29,888 nucleotides of DNA from Andeanibacterium sp035497315 (GTDB lineage: Bacteria; Pseudomonadota; Alphaproteobacteria; Sphingomonadales; Sphingomonadaceae): contig DATJDU010000036.1 of assembly GCA_035497315.1 (NCBI GenBank), forward strand, positions 1-29,888, in the 5' to 3' direction. The notes under the pieces were generated by a model. The model was not told where the DNA came from. It searched no databases and saw only the letters and a list, made by a program, of their open reading frames with translations. Both the position numbers and the translations under genes were made by a program. Of this stretch, positions 6,506 to 14,578 are shown in pieces; the stretch's first letter is position 1; every line of letters starts with the position of its first letter.

Positions 6506-8500
6506 ATGGCTGTGAAGCGAGTGACCCTGGCCGCTTTGGCGATGGCGGGAATGGCCGGCCTCGCCTTCCCGCTGCCTGCTGCCGAAACCGCGCCGGTGGC
6601 ACTGGAGGATATCTACCGCCTCGCCAATGTCGCCGGCCCCGATTTCTCGCCCGATAGCAGCCGGATCGTCTATTCGGTTTCTCAGGGCGACGAGGCGCGG
6701 GACAAGGAAACCAGTGACCTGTGGATCACTCCTTGGAAAGGCGGCAAGCCCGAAGCGCTCACCAAAACGCCCGATGCCAGCGAATGGCAACCCCACTTCG
6801 GGCCGGACGGGAAAAGGATATTCTTCCTCAGCGATGCACGTGGACCCGACGGGGAGGAGGACGTCCAACTCTGGGCCATGCCCGCCAAAGGCGGCAAGGC
6901 GAAACGCATCACAGCCGTCCCCGGCGGGATCAGCGACTACACGCTTTCCCCCGATGGCAAGCATGCCGTGGTGGTGGCCGAACAGGGCCGTAATGTCGGC
7001 AGCAAGGCCAATATCCCACCGCCGATCGAGGTTGACCGCTTCTTCTTCAAATATGACGGGCGCGGCTATCTGGATGACCGCACCCAGCAGCTCTTCACGG
7101 TCAATCTCACGAGTGGCAAGGCGGCACCCATCACATCCGGCGCACGCGATCACTGGCACCCCACCTGGTCCCCGGACGGCAGGCTGATCGCCTATGTCGC
7201 GAAGGACCATGCCGACGACCGGACGCTGAATTACGAAATCTACGTCATCTCGCCAGAAGGCGGAAAACCCCGCAAAATCAGCAATTTTGCGGGTGCGGAC
7301 AATGATCCCGACTGGGGATCGGGCCCATCATGGTCCCCGGATTCCACCAAACTCGTCTGGCTACAGGGCGGCGAGGACAAGTGGATCTATTACGGCTCGG
7401 TCCAATTGGCCGTGGGCGATGTGACCACTGGCGAAGTGACCCACCCGGCCTGGATCGATCGCTGGTTCTATTTCCCCCGCTGGACGCCCGACGGCAAGAT
7501 ACTTTCCCTGATCGAACAGGATCGGGACACCTGGCTCGCCAGGATCGATCCCGGCAGCGGCAAGGTGGATTATCTCACGCAAGGCAGCCGCCTGGGCTAT
7601 GATTTTGCGGTCGCGCCCAATGGCAATATCGCCTTGCTCGACAGCACCAGCGAACGCCCGGCGGAACTGGTTGCGCTGGAAGCCGGCGAACGGCCCCTCA
7701 CCCGGCACAACGCCTGGCTGGACGGCCGCGCGCTGGGCGCGACGCGCGACATTTCATTCATGAGCGGCGAGGCGGAAATCCACGGCTTCATGACCTTTCC
7801 GGCCGATTACGATCCCGCCAGGAAATACCCCATGATCGTCGATCTGCATGGCGGGCCGGTCTATCAGCACAGCCATGAATTCGATCTCGATGCCCGGCTT
7901 TTCAACGCTGCGGGCTATGTCGTGCTGAAGATAAATCCGCGCGGTTCCTCGGGTCGGGGGTTCGATTTTTCCCGCGCAATCTATGCCGACTGGGGCAATC
8001 TGGATGTGAAGGATATCAGCGCCGGGATCACTTATGCCATCGATCAGGGGATCGCCGATCCCGGCCGGATCGGGGTGGGCGGCTGGTCCTATGGCGGCAT
8101 CCTGACCGACTATATGATTGCCAGCGACAAGCGCATAAAAGCGGGGGTTTCCGGGGCCGGAGTGGGCAATGTTCTGGCCACTTTCGGGGTGGATATGTAC
8201 GCCCGCGAATATATGCTGGAAATCGGCGCTCCGTGGGAGAATTTCGAGACCTGGAAGAAACTCGCCTACCCCTTCCTGGAGTCCGGCCGAATCACGGCGC
8301 CCACCTTGTTCCAATGCGCCGAAGCTGACGATAATGTGCCCTGCGCCGGGGCCCAGCAGATGTATCTGGCGCTCAAGGCGCATGGAGTTCCTACCCGGCT
8401 GATCGTCTATCCGGGCGAGAACCACGGCCTCTCGGTGCCGAGCTATCTCGTTCACCGGATGAGCAATGATATTGCATGGTATGACAAATGGTTGAAATAA
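6506..8500 (+). CDS. Exported S9 family (prolyl oligopeptidase/acylaminoacyl-type) peptidase
   Basis: This is a 664-residue serine peptidase, probably periplasmic. A signal peptide occupies residues 1-26 (ending PLPAA). Residues 30 to about 400 form a WD40/TolB-like beta-propeller with repeated SPDG motifs (DFSPDSS, LSPDGKH, WSPDGRL, WSPDSTK). The C-terminal alpha/beta hydrolase has the nucleophile in GGWSYGG (Ser528), the acid in ADDNVP (Asp608) and the histidine in GENHGL (His640), so the catalytic triad is complete. Family members cleave short peptides or remove N-terminal acylated or dipeptide units. The ATG at 6506 is preferred over a GTG at 6491 because AGGGG lies 5 bases upstream. The gene follows the TonB receptor, which suggests processing of an imported peptide-like compound. 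It converges on a TetR gene. Confidence 0.93.
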   Translation: MAVKRVTLAALAMAGMAGLAFPLPAAETAPVALEDIYRLANVAGPDFSPDSSRIVYSVSQGDEARDKETSDLWITPWKGGKPEALTKTPDASEWQPHFGPDGKRIFFLSDARGPDGEEDVQLWAMPAKGGKAKRITAVPGGISDYTLSPDGKHAVVVAEQGRNVGSKANIPPPIEVDRFFFKYDGRGYLDDRTQQLFTVNLTSGKAAPITSGARDHWHPTWSPDGRLIAYVAKDHADDRTLNYEIYVISPEGGKPRKISNFAGADNDPDWGSGPSWSPDSTKLVWLQGGEDKWIYYGSVQLAVGDVTTGEVTHPAWIDRWFYFPRWTPDGKILSLIEQDRDTWLARIDPGSGKVDYLTQGSRLGYDFAVAPNGNIALLDSTSERPAELVALEAGERPLTRHNAWLDGRALGATRDISFMSGEAEIHGFMTFPADYDPARKYPMIVDLHGGPVYQHSHEFDLDARLFNAAGYVVLKINPRGSSGRGFDFSRAIYADWGNLDVKDISAGITYAIDQGIADPGRIGVGGWSYGGILTDYMIASDKRIKAGVSGAGVGNVLATFGVDMYAREYMLEIGAPWENFETWKKLAYPFLESGRITAPTLFQCAEADDNVPCAGAQQMYLALKAHGVPTRLIVYPGENHGLSVPSYLVHRMSNDIAWYDKWLK

Positions 8501-8533
8501 TAAACCCGTCACCCATGCACTCAAAAGGACAGA

Positions 8534-8553
8534 ACGCGCGCTTAAAGGCGCGT
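8534..8553. terminator. Hairpin between convergent genes, possible terminator
   Basis: A GC-rich perfect stem ACGCGC/GCGCGT with an 8-base loop spans 8534-8553, between the end of the S9 peptidase gene and overlapping the stop codon of the TetR gene. On the minus strand it is followed by a weak pyrimidine stretch including CCTTTTG. It could end transcription from either side, but the U-tract is poor. Confidence 0.35.
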
Positions 8554-9156
8554 GAGCTGCCGCAAGGTGAGGCTACACAGCACTGACGCCCGCTCGCGAG
8601 AGGGACGGCTGGGTGAAAGGCACAGATCGAGCCACAACCCATCCATCACCGCCGAGAGAATCTCCACTGCGTCGGCACGGGCGACCCCTTCGGCCGGGCA
8701 CGGCAACCGCGCCAGCGCGACCTCCAGTAAACGCCGGAACTTGCCGTTGAAGGTTTCATAAACCTCCACGAATTCCGGATTGGTCCGCCCTAGCGACCAG
8801 AAGGCCGTCCATGCGCCGAGAATTTCGGCTGAGGACCATTCTTCCGAAAACAGCACGGCGAAGAAGCGGTCCATTCCGGCGAGGGGATCGTCCATCGGCG
8901 CGGCGACTTCTTCCTCGAAGCGGCGGAGGAAGCGGTTGCAGAGGTCCTGGTAGGTTTCCAGCAGCAGATTTTCGGGACTGGAAAAATAATGCCGCAGCAA
9001 CCCGTGGGACACGCCTGCTTCCCGGCATATCTCGCGCCCGGTGGTGGCGCGGGAACCCAATCGGGCAAGGCAGGAGATCGTCGCCGCGAGCAGTTCCCTG
9101 CGGCGATCCTCCGCGTCCTGACGCGGAACGCGAGTGTTGCTCGGGCTCGAAACCAT
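8542..9156 (-). CDS. TetR/AcrR family regulator (BetI-like)
   Basis: This is a 204-residue DNA-binding repressor. Residues 18-65 form the TetR N-terminal three-helix domain with the recognition region TTGREICREAGVSHGLLRHYF. The C-terminal ligand domain has the BetI-type pattern (WTAFWSLGRTNPEFVEVYETF and a terminal DGLWLDLCLSP). BetI-like members often sense small amines or their CoA derivatives, which suits a cluster for amine/amino acid catabolism, though the ligand is unknown. The ATG at 9156 has GAGGA 6 bases upstream. It lies downstream of and co-oriented with the permease gene, separated by 86 bases holding a strong hairpin, so it may have its own promoter there. Candidate targets are the permease/thioesterase intergenic region and the dyad at 22672-22695. 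Confidence 0.9.
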   Translation of the reverse strand: MVSSPSNTRVPRQDAEDRRRELLAATISCLARLGSRATTGREICREAGVSHGLLRHYFSSPENLLLETYQDLCNRFLRRFEEEVAAPMDDPLAGMDRFFAVLFSEEWSSAEILGAWTAFWSLGRTNPEFVEVYETFNGKFRRLLEVALARLPCPAEGVARADAVEILSAVMDGLWLDLCLSPSRPSRERASVLCSLTLRQLTRL

Positions 9157-9211
9157 CGATCCTCGTTCCGGGATGGGCGGCGCTTGATTTTGTTATATCG
9201 CCTTAGCCTCT

Positions 9212-9240
9212 GGCAGCCATTCCCAGCAAGAATGACTGCC
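9212..9240 (-). terminator. Strong hairpin just after the permease stop codon
   Basis: An 11-base stem GGCAGTCATTC/GAATGGCTGCC (minus strand, one G-U pair) with a 7-base loop starts two bases after the permease stop codon. No T-run follows, so it may stabilise or attenuate the permease transcript rather than act as a classical intrinsic terminator. Because it also lies about 55 bases upstream of the TetR start, it could serve as a protein-binding dyad. Confidence 0.4.
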
Positions 9241-9242
9241 CA

Positions 9243-10565
9243 TCAATCCCCGGCTGTGCGCCGTTCCGCCAGCCGCATCGCGTAATAGGCCGGAATCGCC
9301 GCCAGCAGCAGCACTACGCCCCACAGCACCGCTTCTCCCCCCGCACCGTAAATGGTCCAGAGCGAATAGGCCGCTGCAACCACCGCCACGCCGGGCAACA
9401 GGGCCGAACGCGCCAGCCGCCTCTTGGCCGAAAGGCGCAGCGCCGCCAGCATGCAGGCCAGATACATGAACAGGGTGGTCGCGGTGGCAAGCAGGATCAG
9501 GAACTGGAATATCTCCGCCGCCGAACGCTGGTAATTGAGCAGAACCACCACGCTCATCAGCAGGCTGGAGACGGCCAGCGCCCGGCCCGGCGTGCCATAC
9601 TTTGTCTCCCGCCCGAACCATTTGGGAAAGGCCCCGTTGCGGGCCATGGCAAAGGGCAGTTCGGCCTGCACCAATATCCAGCCGTTGAGCGCGCCGATGC
9701 AGCTGATCGCCGCGAATGCCGCCACCCACAATGCCGGGCCCGGTGCCCAGTAATGGGCCACGAAATCGCTGAAGGGCGCACCGGAATTGGCGATCACCTC
9801 CACTGGCATCAGCAGGATAATCGCCGAGCTGGTGAGCAGATAGATCAGCCCGGTCGCCGCCGTGCCCAGCATGGTGGCAAAGGGCACGGTGCGTTCCGGG
9901 TCCGTGATCTTGCCGGCCGGAACGGTGGCGGATTCCAGCCCCAGCAGCGCCCATAGGGTAAGCGTCGCCGCCGCCGTAACCGCCCCTGCCGTCACATCCC
10001 CGCTATGGAGAGGCGGAAGCGAGGCCGTGCCCATCGACAGCGCGCCTGCCGCCAGCACGATCACCAGTGCCAGCGGCACCAGCTTGATCAGCGTCGTCAC
10101 CAGTTGGAGCTGCCCGGCCGCGCGAATGCCGCGTATGTTGAGCAGGGTCAGCGCCCAGGTCACGCCGCAGGCTGCCAGCGGGGCCGCACCGCTGGTGCCG
10201 TTCAGCACCGGGAAAAAGGCGCCCATATAGCTGACGCAGGCCGTGGCGATGGCCGCATTGCCGATCCACAGCGAAATCCAGTAGCTCCACGTCACGGTGA
10301 ATGCCACCAGCGGCCCGAAGGCGGCGCGGGTATAGACATAGGGCCCGCCCTCCTGCGGCATGGCCCGCACCAGCCAGCAGAACACCGCCGCAAGGCACAC
10401 CCCGCCCGCTATGGTGAGGAGCCAGCCGCCAATCGAACTCCACCCCAGCGGGGCGAGCGTGGCCGGGAGCAGGAATGCCCCCGACCCGATCATATTGCCC
10501 ACCACCAGCGAGACCGCCATCCAGCGGCCCAGCTTGCGTTCGCGCCGCACTTCGCCGCCGCTCAT
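9243..10565 (-). CDS. APC superfamily amino acid/polyamine permease
   Basis: This is a 440-residue inner-membrane transporter with about 12 hydrophobic segments. TM1 carries the substrate-loop motif GNMIGSGAFLLPATLAPLG at residues 23-41, the hallmark of the amino acid-polyamine-organocation superfamily, here closest in style to the AdiC/YjeH/PotE branch. The sequence QEGGPYVYTRAAFGP around residues 71-85 is also characteristic. The ATG at 10565 gives the short basic cytoplasmic N-terminus (RRERKLGRW) expected before TM1. The gene is divergent from the thioesterase gene, with a 127-base shared upstream region. In this context it is the likely importer of the amino acid or amine handled by the aminotransferase and BKACE; substrate identity is an inference. 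Confidence 0.93.
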   Translation of the reverse strand: MSGGEVRRERKLGRWMAVSLVVGNMIGSGAFLLPATLAPLGWSSIGGWLLTIAGGVCLAAVFCWLVRAMPQEGGPYVYTRAAFGPLVAFTVTWSYWISLWIGNAAIATACVSYMGAFFPVLNGTSGAAPLAACGVTWALTLLNIRGIRAAGQLQLVTTLIKLVPLALVIVLAAGALSMGTASLPPLHSGDVTAGAVTAAATLTLWALLGLESATVPAGKITDPERTVPFATMLGTAATGLIYLLTSSAIILLMPVEVIANSGAPFSDFVAHYWAPGPALWVAAFAAISCIGALNGWILVQAELPFAMARNGAFPKWFGRETKYGTPGRALAVSSLLMSVVVLLNYQRSAAEIFQFLILLATATTLFMYLACMLAALRLSAKRRLARSALLPGVAVVAAAYSLWTIYGAGGEAVLWGVVLLLAAIPAYYAMRLAERRTAGD

Positions 10566-10692
10566 CGCGATTGCACAGGGGGTGATTGAACTTGGAGCGG
10601 CTTGCGGGCAGTCTTGCCGCGCTTGCCCATTTCAGGAACGGTCCGATGATCCATGTCGCTTACCCCCTCGATACCGGCCGGATCGCCCGGCC

Positions 10693-11115
10693 ATGACCGA
10701 AATGCTTGCCTTCGGCGTGGTGCAGCCCTGGGACTGCGATGTGATGGGCCACTTCACCGTGCGCCGCTATGCCGCCGTGTTCGACGATGCGAGCTATCAG
10801 CTGCTCTGGGCGATGAGTGGGGAGCCGCCGCTCGCGAAAGACGGTGCGTTCGGCTGGGCGGACGTGAAGCAAGTCTATGAATATCACGCCGAAATGCGCC
10901 CCGGGGACCTCTATGAGATCACCGGACGCCCGGTGCGGCTGGGCACCAGTTCGGTTACGGTCGAATATCGGATGCGGCAGCGTGGCAGCGGGGAACTGGT
11001 GGCCAGCATGACCTCCTCCCTCGTGCGCTTCGACCTCGCCGCGCGGCGGGCTTCCCCGATCGAGGGAGAGATGCGCGCGCGGATCGAGGCAATGCTGGAT
11101 CATTCAGCCACCTGA
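10693..11115 (+). CDS. Hot-dog fold acyl-CoA thioesterase
   Basis: This 140-residue cytosolic enzyme of the 4-hydroxybenzoyl-CoA thioesterase type hydrolyses a CoA thioester. The signature is near the N-terminus: WDCDVMGHFTVRRYAAVFDDA (residues 11-31), with the conserved Asp/His-Met-N/T core, followed by the KQVYEYHAEMRPGDLYEIT beta-strands. Length is normal. The ATG at 10693 is chosen because the fold starts there; the frame is open further upstream but that part lacks protein character. No strong ribosome binding site is seen. Thioesterases of this kind accompany BKACE in carnitine degradation (betainyl-CoA hydrolysis), and the BKACE here would likewise make an acyl-CoA. Its last 12 bases overlap the convergent amidohydrolase gene, so both stop codons lie inside the partner gene. 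Confidence 0.88.
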   Translation: MTEMLAFGVVQPWDCDVMGHFTVRRYAAVFDDASYQLLWAMSGEPPLAKDGAFGWADVKQVYEYHAEMRPGDLYEITGRPVRLGTSSVTVEYRMRQRGSGELVASMTSSLVRFDLAARRASPIEGEMRARIEAMLDHSAT

Positions 11116-12138
11116 GCCGGAAAAACCGCCCAAAAAGGCTGTGAGATTGTCTCCCAATGCCGGGCAGAGATAGCCGCCCTCCTGCACCAGCAGGGAGGGT
11201 ATCGGCAGGCGCCGGGCAATCTCCGCCCCGATCCGGCCATAGCCTCCGGTCGTCACGCCCAGCCCGCCGAAGGGATCGCCTTCGAAGGCATCCAGCCCCA
11301 GCGCCACCACCAGCGCATCTGGGGCGAATTGCTCGATCCGGGCCAGTGCAGTATCAAGCGCGGCGAGGAATTCCGCATCGGCCGACCCGCGCGGCAGCGG
11401 CAGGTTCAGATTATAGCCCTTGCCCGGCCCCTCCCCCTCTTCCCCGGCATAACCCCAGAAGAACGGATAGAAGCGCCGGGGATCGCAATGGATCGAGGCG
11501 GTGAACACCGTGGGATCGGCGTAGAAGATATCCTGCGTGCCATTGCCATGGTGCAGATCGACATCGAGGATCGCCACTTTCGGCCAGCGCACCTGCATCA
11601 GCCGTGCGGCGATGGCGCAATTGTTGAGATAGCAGAAGCCCCCGGCAAGGTCCGTGCCTGCGTGATGGCCCGGCGGACGGCACAGCGCATAGGCGGCCCG
11701 CTCACCGCCCAGCAGCGCCTCCACGCCGCTCACTGCGCTCCACGCGCTCCACAGCGCGCTTTCCCAGGTACCCCCGGCAATGGGGCAGGATGCATCGGCC
11801 ATGTGGAACCCGGCCTGTGCCACCAGCGATGCGGGATAGCCCGCATGGCGGTGCGGCGGATGGATATTGGGCGTCACGGCGGCGGCCGCATCGGGGATAT
11901 GCTGCCAGCGTTCCCAGGCACGTTCCAGAAAGGCGAGATAGGCCGGCGTGTGGACGGCAGCGATAGGCTCCATCCCGTGTTCGCGCGGCTCCACCATGGT
12001 GCAACCGGCCCTGAGCGCCCCCGCCTTCAGCGCCGCGATCCGCTCGGGCGTTTCCGGATTGGGCTGCATCACCCCATTGACCAGGAAATGCTCCGGGTAA
12101 TGTTCCGCCTGCCGGGCCTCGGCGAGGAAGGCTTTCAT
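11104..12138 (-). CDS. Histone deacetylase/acetylpolyamine amidohydrolase family protein
   Basis: This is a 344-residue zinc amidohydrolase. The arginase/deacetylase-fold signatures are complete: RPPGHHAG (tandem catalytic His), GFCYLNN, ILDVDLHHGNGTQ (Asp and His zinc ligands), GLDAFEGDPFGG (third zinc ligand Asp) and QEGGY (transition-state Tyr). Bacterial members remove acetyl groups from acetylated polyamines, amino acids or small amides rather than histones. The ATG at 12138 overlaps the aminotransferase stop codon (ATGA), so the two are translationally coupled and probably act in sequence: deacylation of an N-acyl amine, then transamination of the freed amine. Which acyl amine is unknown. 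Confidence 0.92.
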   Translation of the reverse strand: MKAFLAEARQAEHYPEHFLVNGVMQPNPETPERIAALKAGALRAGCTMVEPREHGMEPIAAVHTPAYLAFLERAWERWQHIPDAAAAVTPNIHPPHRHAGYPASLVAQAGFHMADASCPIAGGTWESALWSAWSAVSGVEALLGGERAAYALCRPPGHHAGTDLAGGFCYLNNCAIAARLMQVRWPKVAILDVDLHHGNGTQDIFYADPTVFTASIHCDPRRFYPFFWGYAGEEGEGPGKGYNLNLPLPRGSADAEFLAALDTALARIEQFAPDALVVALGLDAFEGDPFGGLGVTTGGYGRIGAEIARRLPIPSLLVQEGGYLCPALGDNLTAFLGGFSGSGG

Positions 12139-13481
12139 GCAGCCATATCCAGATCGAGTTCCACCGCCAGCGTCTCCAGGCTGGCGACGAGCTTCGTCAT
12201 GATCTCGTCCACCTGTTCCGCAGTGACGATCATCGGCGGGCAGACAAGGAAATGGTCGCCTTCGATCCCCTCGCGCGTACGGCGCGAATAGAGGATCAGC
12301 CCCCGCTCATAGGCAAGCTCCACCAGCCGGAGATAGGCATTGGCGGCGGCGGGAAGCGGCTCCATCGTCTCCCGGTCGGCCACCAGTTCGAAGGCCAGCA
12401 GCAGCCCCTTGCCGCGTACGTCGCCGATGAAGGGATAGCGGTGCATCAGCCCTTCCAGCCGGGATTTGAGCAGATCGCCCATGGCCTGCGTATTGGCCAT
12501 CAGATCGAGCCGCTCGATCTCCTCCAGTACGGCCAGGCCTGCCGCGCAGGCCAGCGGGTTTCCGGCATAGGTGAAGCCATGGGCAAAGCCGCCCGCATCC
12601 AGCACCGGCTCGATCAGCCGGTCGGGCGCGATGGCCGCGCCCAGCGGGGCGTAACCGGCGCCGAAACCCTTGGCGATGGCCACGATATCGGGAACGATCC
12701 CCCAGTGCTCGCAAGCGAGGAAGCTGCCGGTACGCCCTGCCCCGGTCATCACCTCATCATAGATCAGCAGCACGCCATATTCGTCGCAGATTTCGCGGAT
12801 GCGGCGGTAATAGCTGTCGGGCGCCACCAGCGCCCCGGTCGTCGCCCCGCCCACCGGCTCCATCACGAAGGCGAGGACGCTTTCGGGGCCCAGTTCCTCG
12901 ATCCTGTCGCGCAGCATTTCGGCATAACGGATACCGCGCTGTTCGTCGGTCAGATTATCGCGGTCGAGATAGCAGCGCGGGGCCGGAATCTTGGGCATTT
13001 CGCGCATCAACGGGGCGAAGGGCTCGGTCAGCGGACCATAGCCCGACAGGGCCAGAGCCCCCAGGGTGCAGCCGTGATAGCTGGGCATGCGCGAGATAAC
13101 CCGCCAGCGCGAGCCTTCCCCGATGGCGAGCTTATAGGCGCGGGCGAGCTTCACCGCGCTCTCCACCGCTTCGGAACCGCCGGAAACGAAAAACACCCGG
13201 TTGAGATCGCCGGGGCTCATCTCCGCGATCTTGGCCGCAAGGTCTTCCGCCGGTGCATTTTCGAAATGGAGGCGATAGCCGAAGGTCGCCTTGTCCATCT
13301 GCGCCTTCATCGCCGCCAGTACGCGCGGGTTGGAATGGCCGATGTTGGACACCATCGCGCCCGACGATCCGTCGAGCCAGCGATTGCCATGAACGTCCCA
13401 CAGATAGACGCCCTCTGCCCGCTCCAGCATCGGGCGGCGCAGGCGGGACTGGTAGAACAGGTGCGAAGGGCATGTGGTCAT
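12135..13481 (-). CDS. Class III PLP aminotransferase (omega/beta-amino acid type)
   Basis: This is a 448-residue fold-type I aminotransferase. Visible are the GSEAVESAVKLARAY cofactor-phosphate region (residues about 102-116), SYHGCTLGAL, IYDEVMTGAGRTG with the pyridine-binding Asp242, and AIAKGFGAGYAPLGA with the Schiff-base Lys271. Class III enzymes transfer the distal or beta amino group of omega-amino acids, beta-amino acids or diamines to pyruvate or 2-oxoglutarate. A beta-amino acid substrate would give a beta-keto acid, exactly what the nearby BKACE consumes. The gene overlaps by ATGA both the upstream LysR gene and the downstream amidohydrolase gene, so the three form one coupled transcript. 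Substrate assignment is inference. Confidence 0.95.
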   Translation of the reverse strand: MTTCPSHLFYQSRLRRPMLERAEGVYLWDVHGNRWLDGSSGAMVSNIGHSNPRVLAAMKAQMDKATFGYRLHFENAPAEDLAAKIAEMSPGDLNRVFFVSGGSEAVESAVKLARAYKLAIGEGSRWRVISRMPSYHGCTLGALALSGYGPLTEPFAPLMREMPKIPAPRCYLDRDNLTDEQRGIRYAEMLRDRIEELGPESVLAFVMEPVGGATTGALVAPDSYYRRIREICDEYGVLLIYDEVMTGAGRTGSFLACEHWGIVPDIVAIAKGFGAGYAPLGAAIAPDRLIEPVLDAGGFAHGFTYAGNPLACAAGLAVLEEIERLDLMANTQAMGDLLKSRLEGLMHRYPFIGDVRGKGLLLAFELVADRETMEPLPAAANAYLRLVELAYERGLILYSRRTREGIEGDHFLVCPPMIVTAEQVDEIMTKLVASLETLAVELDLDMAA

Positions 13482-14479
13482 AGGGTTACGATCCTTGGGC
13501 GCACGGCCCGGGGGAAGGGCCGGTCGAGGCCGTAAGTGCGTTTGTCGAGCGGGGTTTCGGCAATCCGCCGGTCGAGAATGGCGCAGAAGGCTGCCTCCGC
13601 GCGATTGAGGCGATTGCCTTTCAGCCGCACGACCGAGACTTCCACCGCCGGGGGATCGTCATAGGGCGGCAGACGCCACAGCAGCCCATCCCGGCAATCG
13701 CGCGCGGCGACATGGATCGGCAGCGGCCCGATGCCCAGCCCGGCAATCACCATGCGCCGCACTTCCTCCAGATTGTTCGAAACGCCCACCGGCGGGCCGG
13801 AAAAATTGGCCCGTGCACGCAGCACCGCCACCGGGCTCAGCACATCATCGAGCTGGTCGGTATCGAAGGAAACGCTGCGTTCCCCCGCAAGGTCTTCCAG
13901 CCCCAGCCCCTTGCGCCCGAACAGGGGATGCTCCGGCCCGCAGAAGAAGCCGAAATGCTCGGTATAGAGATGCGTATAATCCAGATCGCGATCAGGCCGC
14001 CCGGCAAGGCAGATGCCCAAAGGCGCGCGGCGGGCGCGGACATCCTCCACCACCTGGCGGCTGGAGCGGACGCGGATCGATACGCTGGCTGCGGGATTGC
14101 CCTGCTGGAATTCGGCCAGCGTGCAGTCAACCAGCGGGCTGACCACATGGGTCGCCATGGACAGCGCGACCGTGCCGGATATCTCGCCCGAAACATCCGC
14201 CAGCAGGCCGGGCAGGCGATTGAGCGCGCCGAATATATCGCGCGCCTCGGCATACAGCGCCTCGCCCTGCGGCGTTACCTCGAAATTGCGCGGCCCACGT
14301 TCGATCAGGCGGTGGCCCAGAGTGTCCTCCAGCCGCCGCAGGGCATTGCTGACGCTGGGCTGCTTGAGGTCGAGCCTGGAGGCGGCGCCGGTGATGCTGC
14401 CTTCCTCCACGATGACCATGAAAGTGCGCACCAGATTCCAGTCCAGCCGCAGGGCAAGGTCATTCGTGTTTTCGGCCAT
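13478..14479 (-). CDS. LysR family transcriptional regulator
   Basis: This is a 333-residue regulator. The N-terminal winged helix-turn-helix is seen at RTFMVIVEEGSITGAASRLDLKQPSVSNALRRLEDTLG (residues about 18-55, split here), followed by the periplasmic-binding-protein-like effector domain (SGTVALSMATHVVSPLVD onward). The ATG at 14479 is preferred; a GTG at 14491 would add four residues. Its 3' end overlaps the aminotransferase start (ATGA), so the regulator leads its own catabolic operon. It is divergent from the BKACE operon, the classic LysR arrangement, with a dyad at 14500-14514 between them. It probably activates both directions in response to a pathway intermediate. Confidence 0.95.
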   Translation of the reverse strand: MAENTNDLALRLDWNLVRTFMVIVEEGSITGAASRLDLKQPSVSNALRRLEDTLGHRLIERGPRNFEVTPQGEALYAEARDIFGALNRLPGLLADVSGEISGTVALSMATHVVSPLVDCTLAEFQQGNPAASVSIRVRSSRQVVEDVRARRAPLGICLAGRPDRDLDYTHLYTEHFGFFCGPEHPLFGRKGLGLEDLAGERSVSFDTDQLDDVLSPVAVLRARANFSGPPVGVSNNLEEVRRMVIAGLGIGPLPIHVAARDCRDGLLWRLPPYDDPPAVEVSVVRLKGNRLNRAEAAFCAILDRRIAETPLDKRTYGLDRPFPRAVRPRIVTL

Positions 14480-14499
14480 GAAACCATTCACTCAAACTA

Positions 14500-14514
14500 T
14501 GATTGACTGAATCA
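14500..14514. promoter_or_regulatory. Inverted repeat, candidate LysR operator
   Basis: The perfect dyad TGATT-GACTG-AATCA lies in the 99-base gap between the divergent LysR and BKACE genes, 21 bases from the regulator ATG and 65 bases before the BKACE ATG. LysR regulators usually bind an interrupted dyad of T-N11-A type; here the outer T and A are 13 apart, so the fit is approximate. Confidence 0.4.
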
Positions 14515-14557
14515 CCATCGAAGCGAAGAATGACACAGCAACAGGCGCATTGGCAAG

Positions 14558-14578
14558 GGAGCAGGAGCAGGAGCAGGT
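14558..14578 (+). repeat. Hexanucleotide repeat forming the BKACE ribosome binding site
   Basis: Three exact copies of GGAGCA (14558-14575) followed by GGT directly precede the BKACE ATG at 14579. Each copy contains a Shine-Dalgarno-like GGAG; the copy about 7 bases from the ATG is best placed. Copy-number change by slippage would shift the number and spacing of binding sites. Confidence 0.6.

Noticed and set aside
12252..13535. 427-codon plus-strand open frame opposite the aminotransferase
   Set aside because: Antisense shadow with repetitive His/Gly/Arg composition; the aminotransferase has all catalytic motifs.
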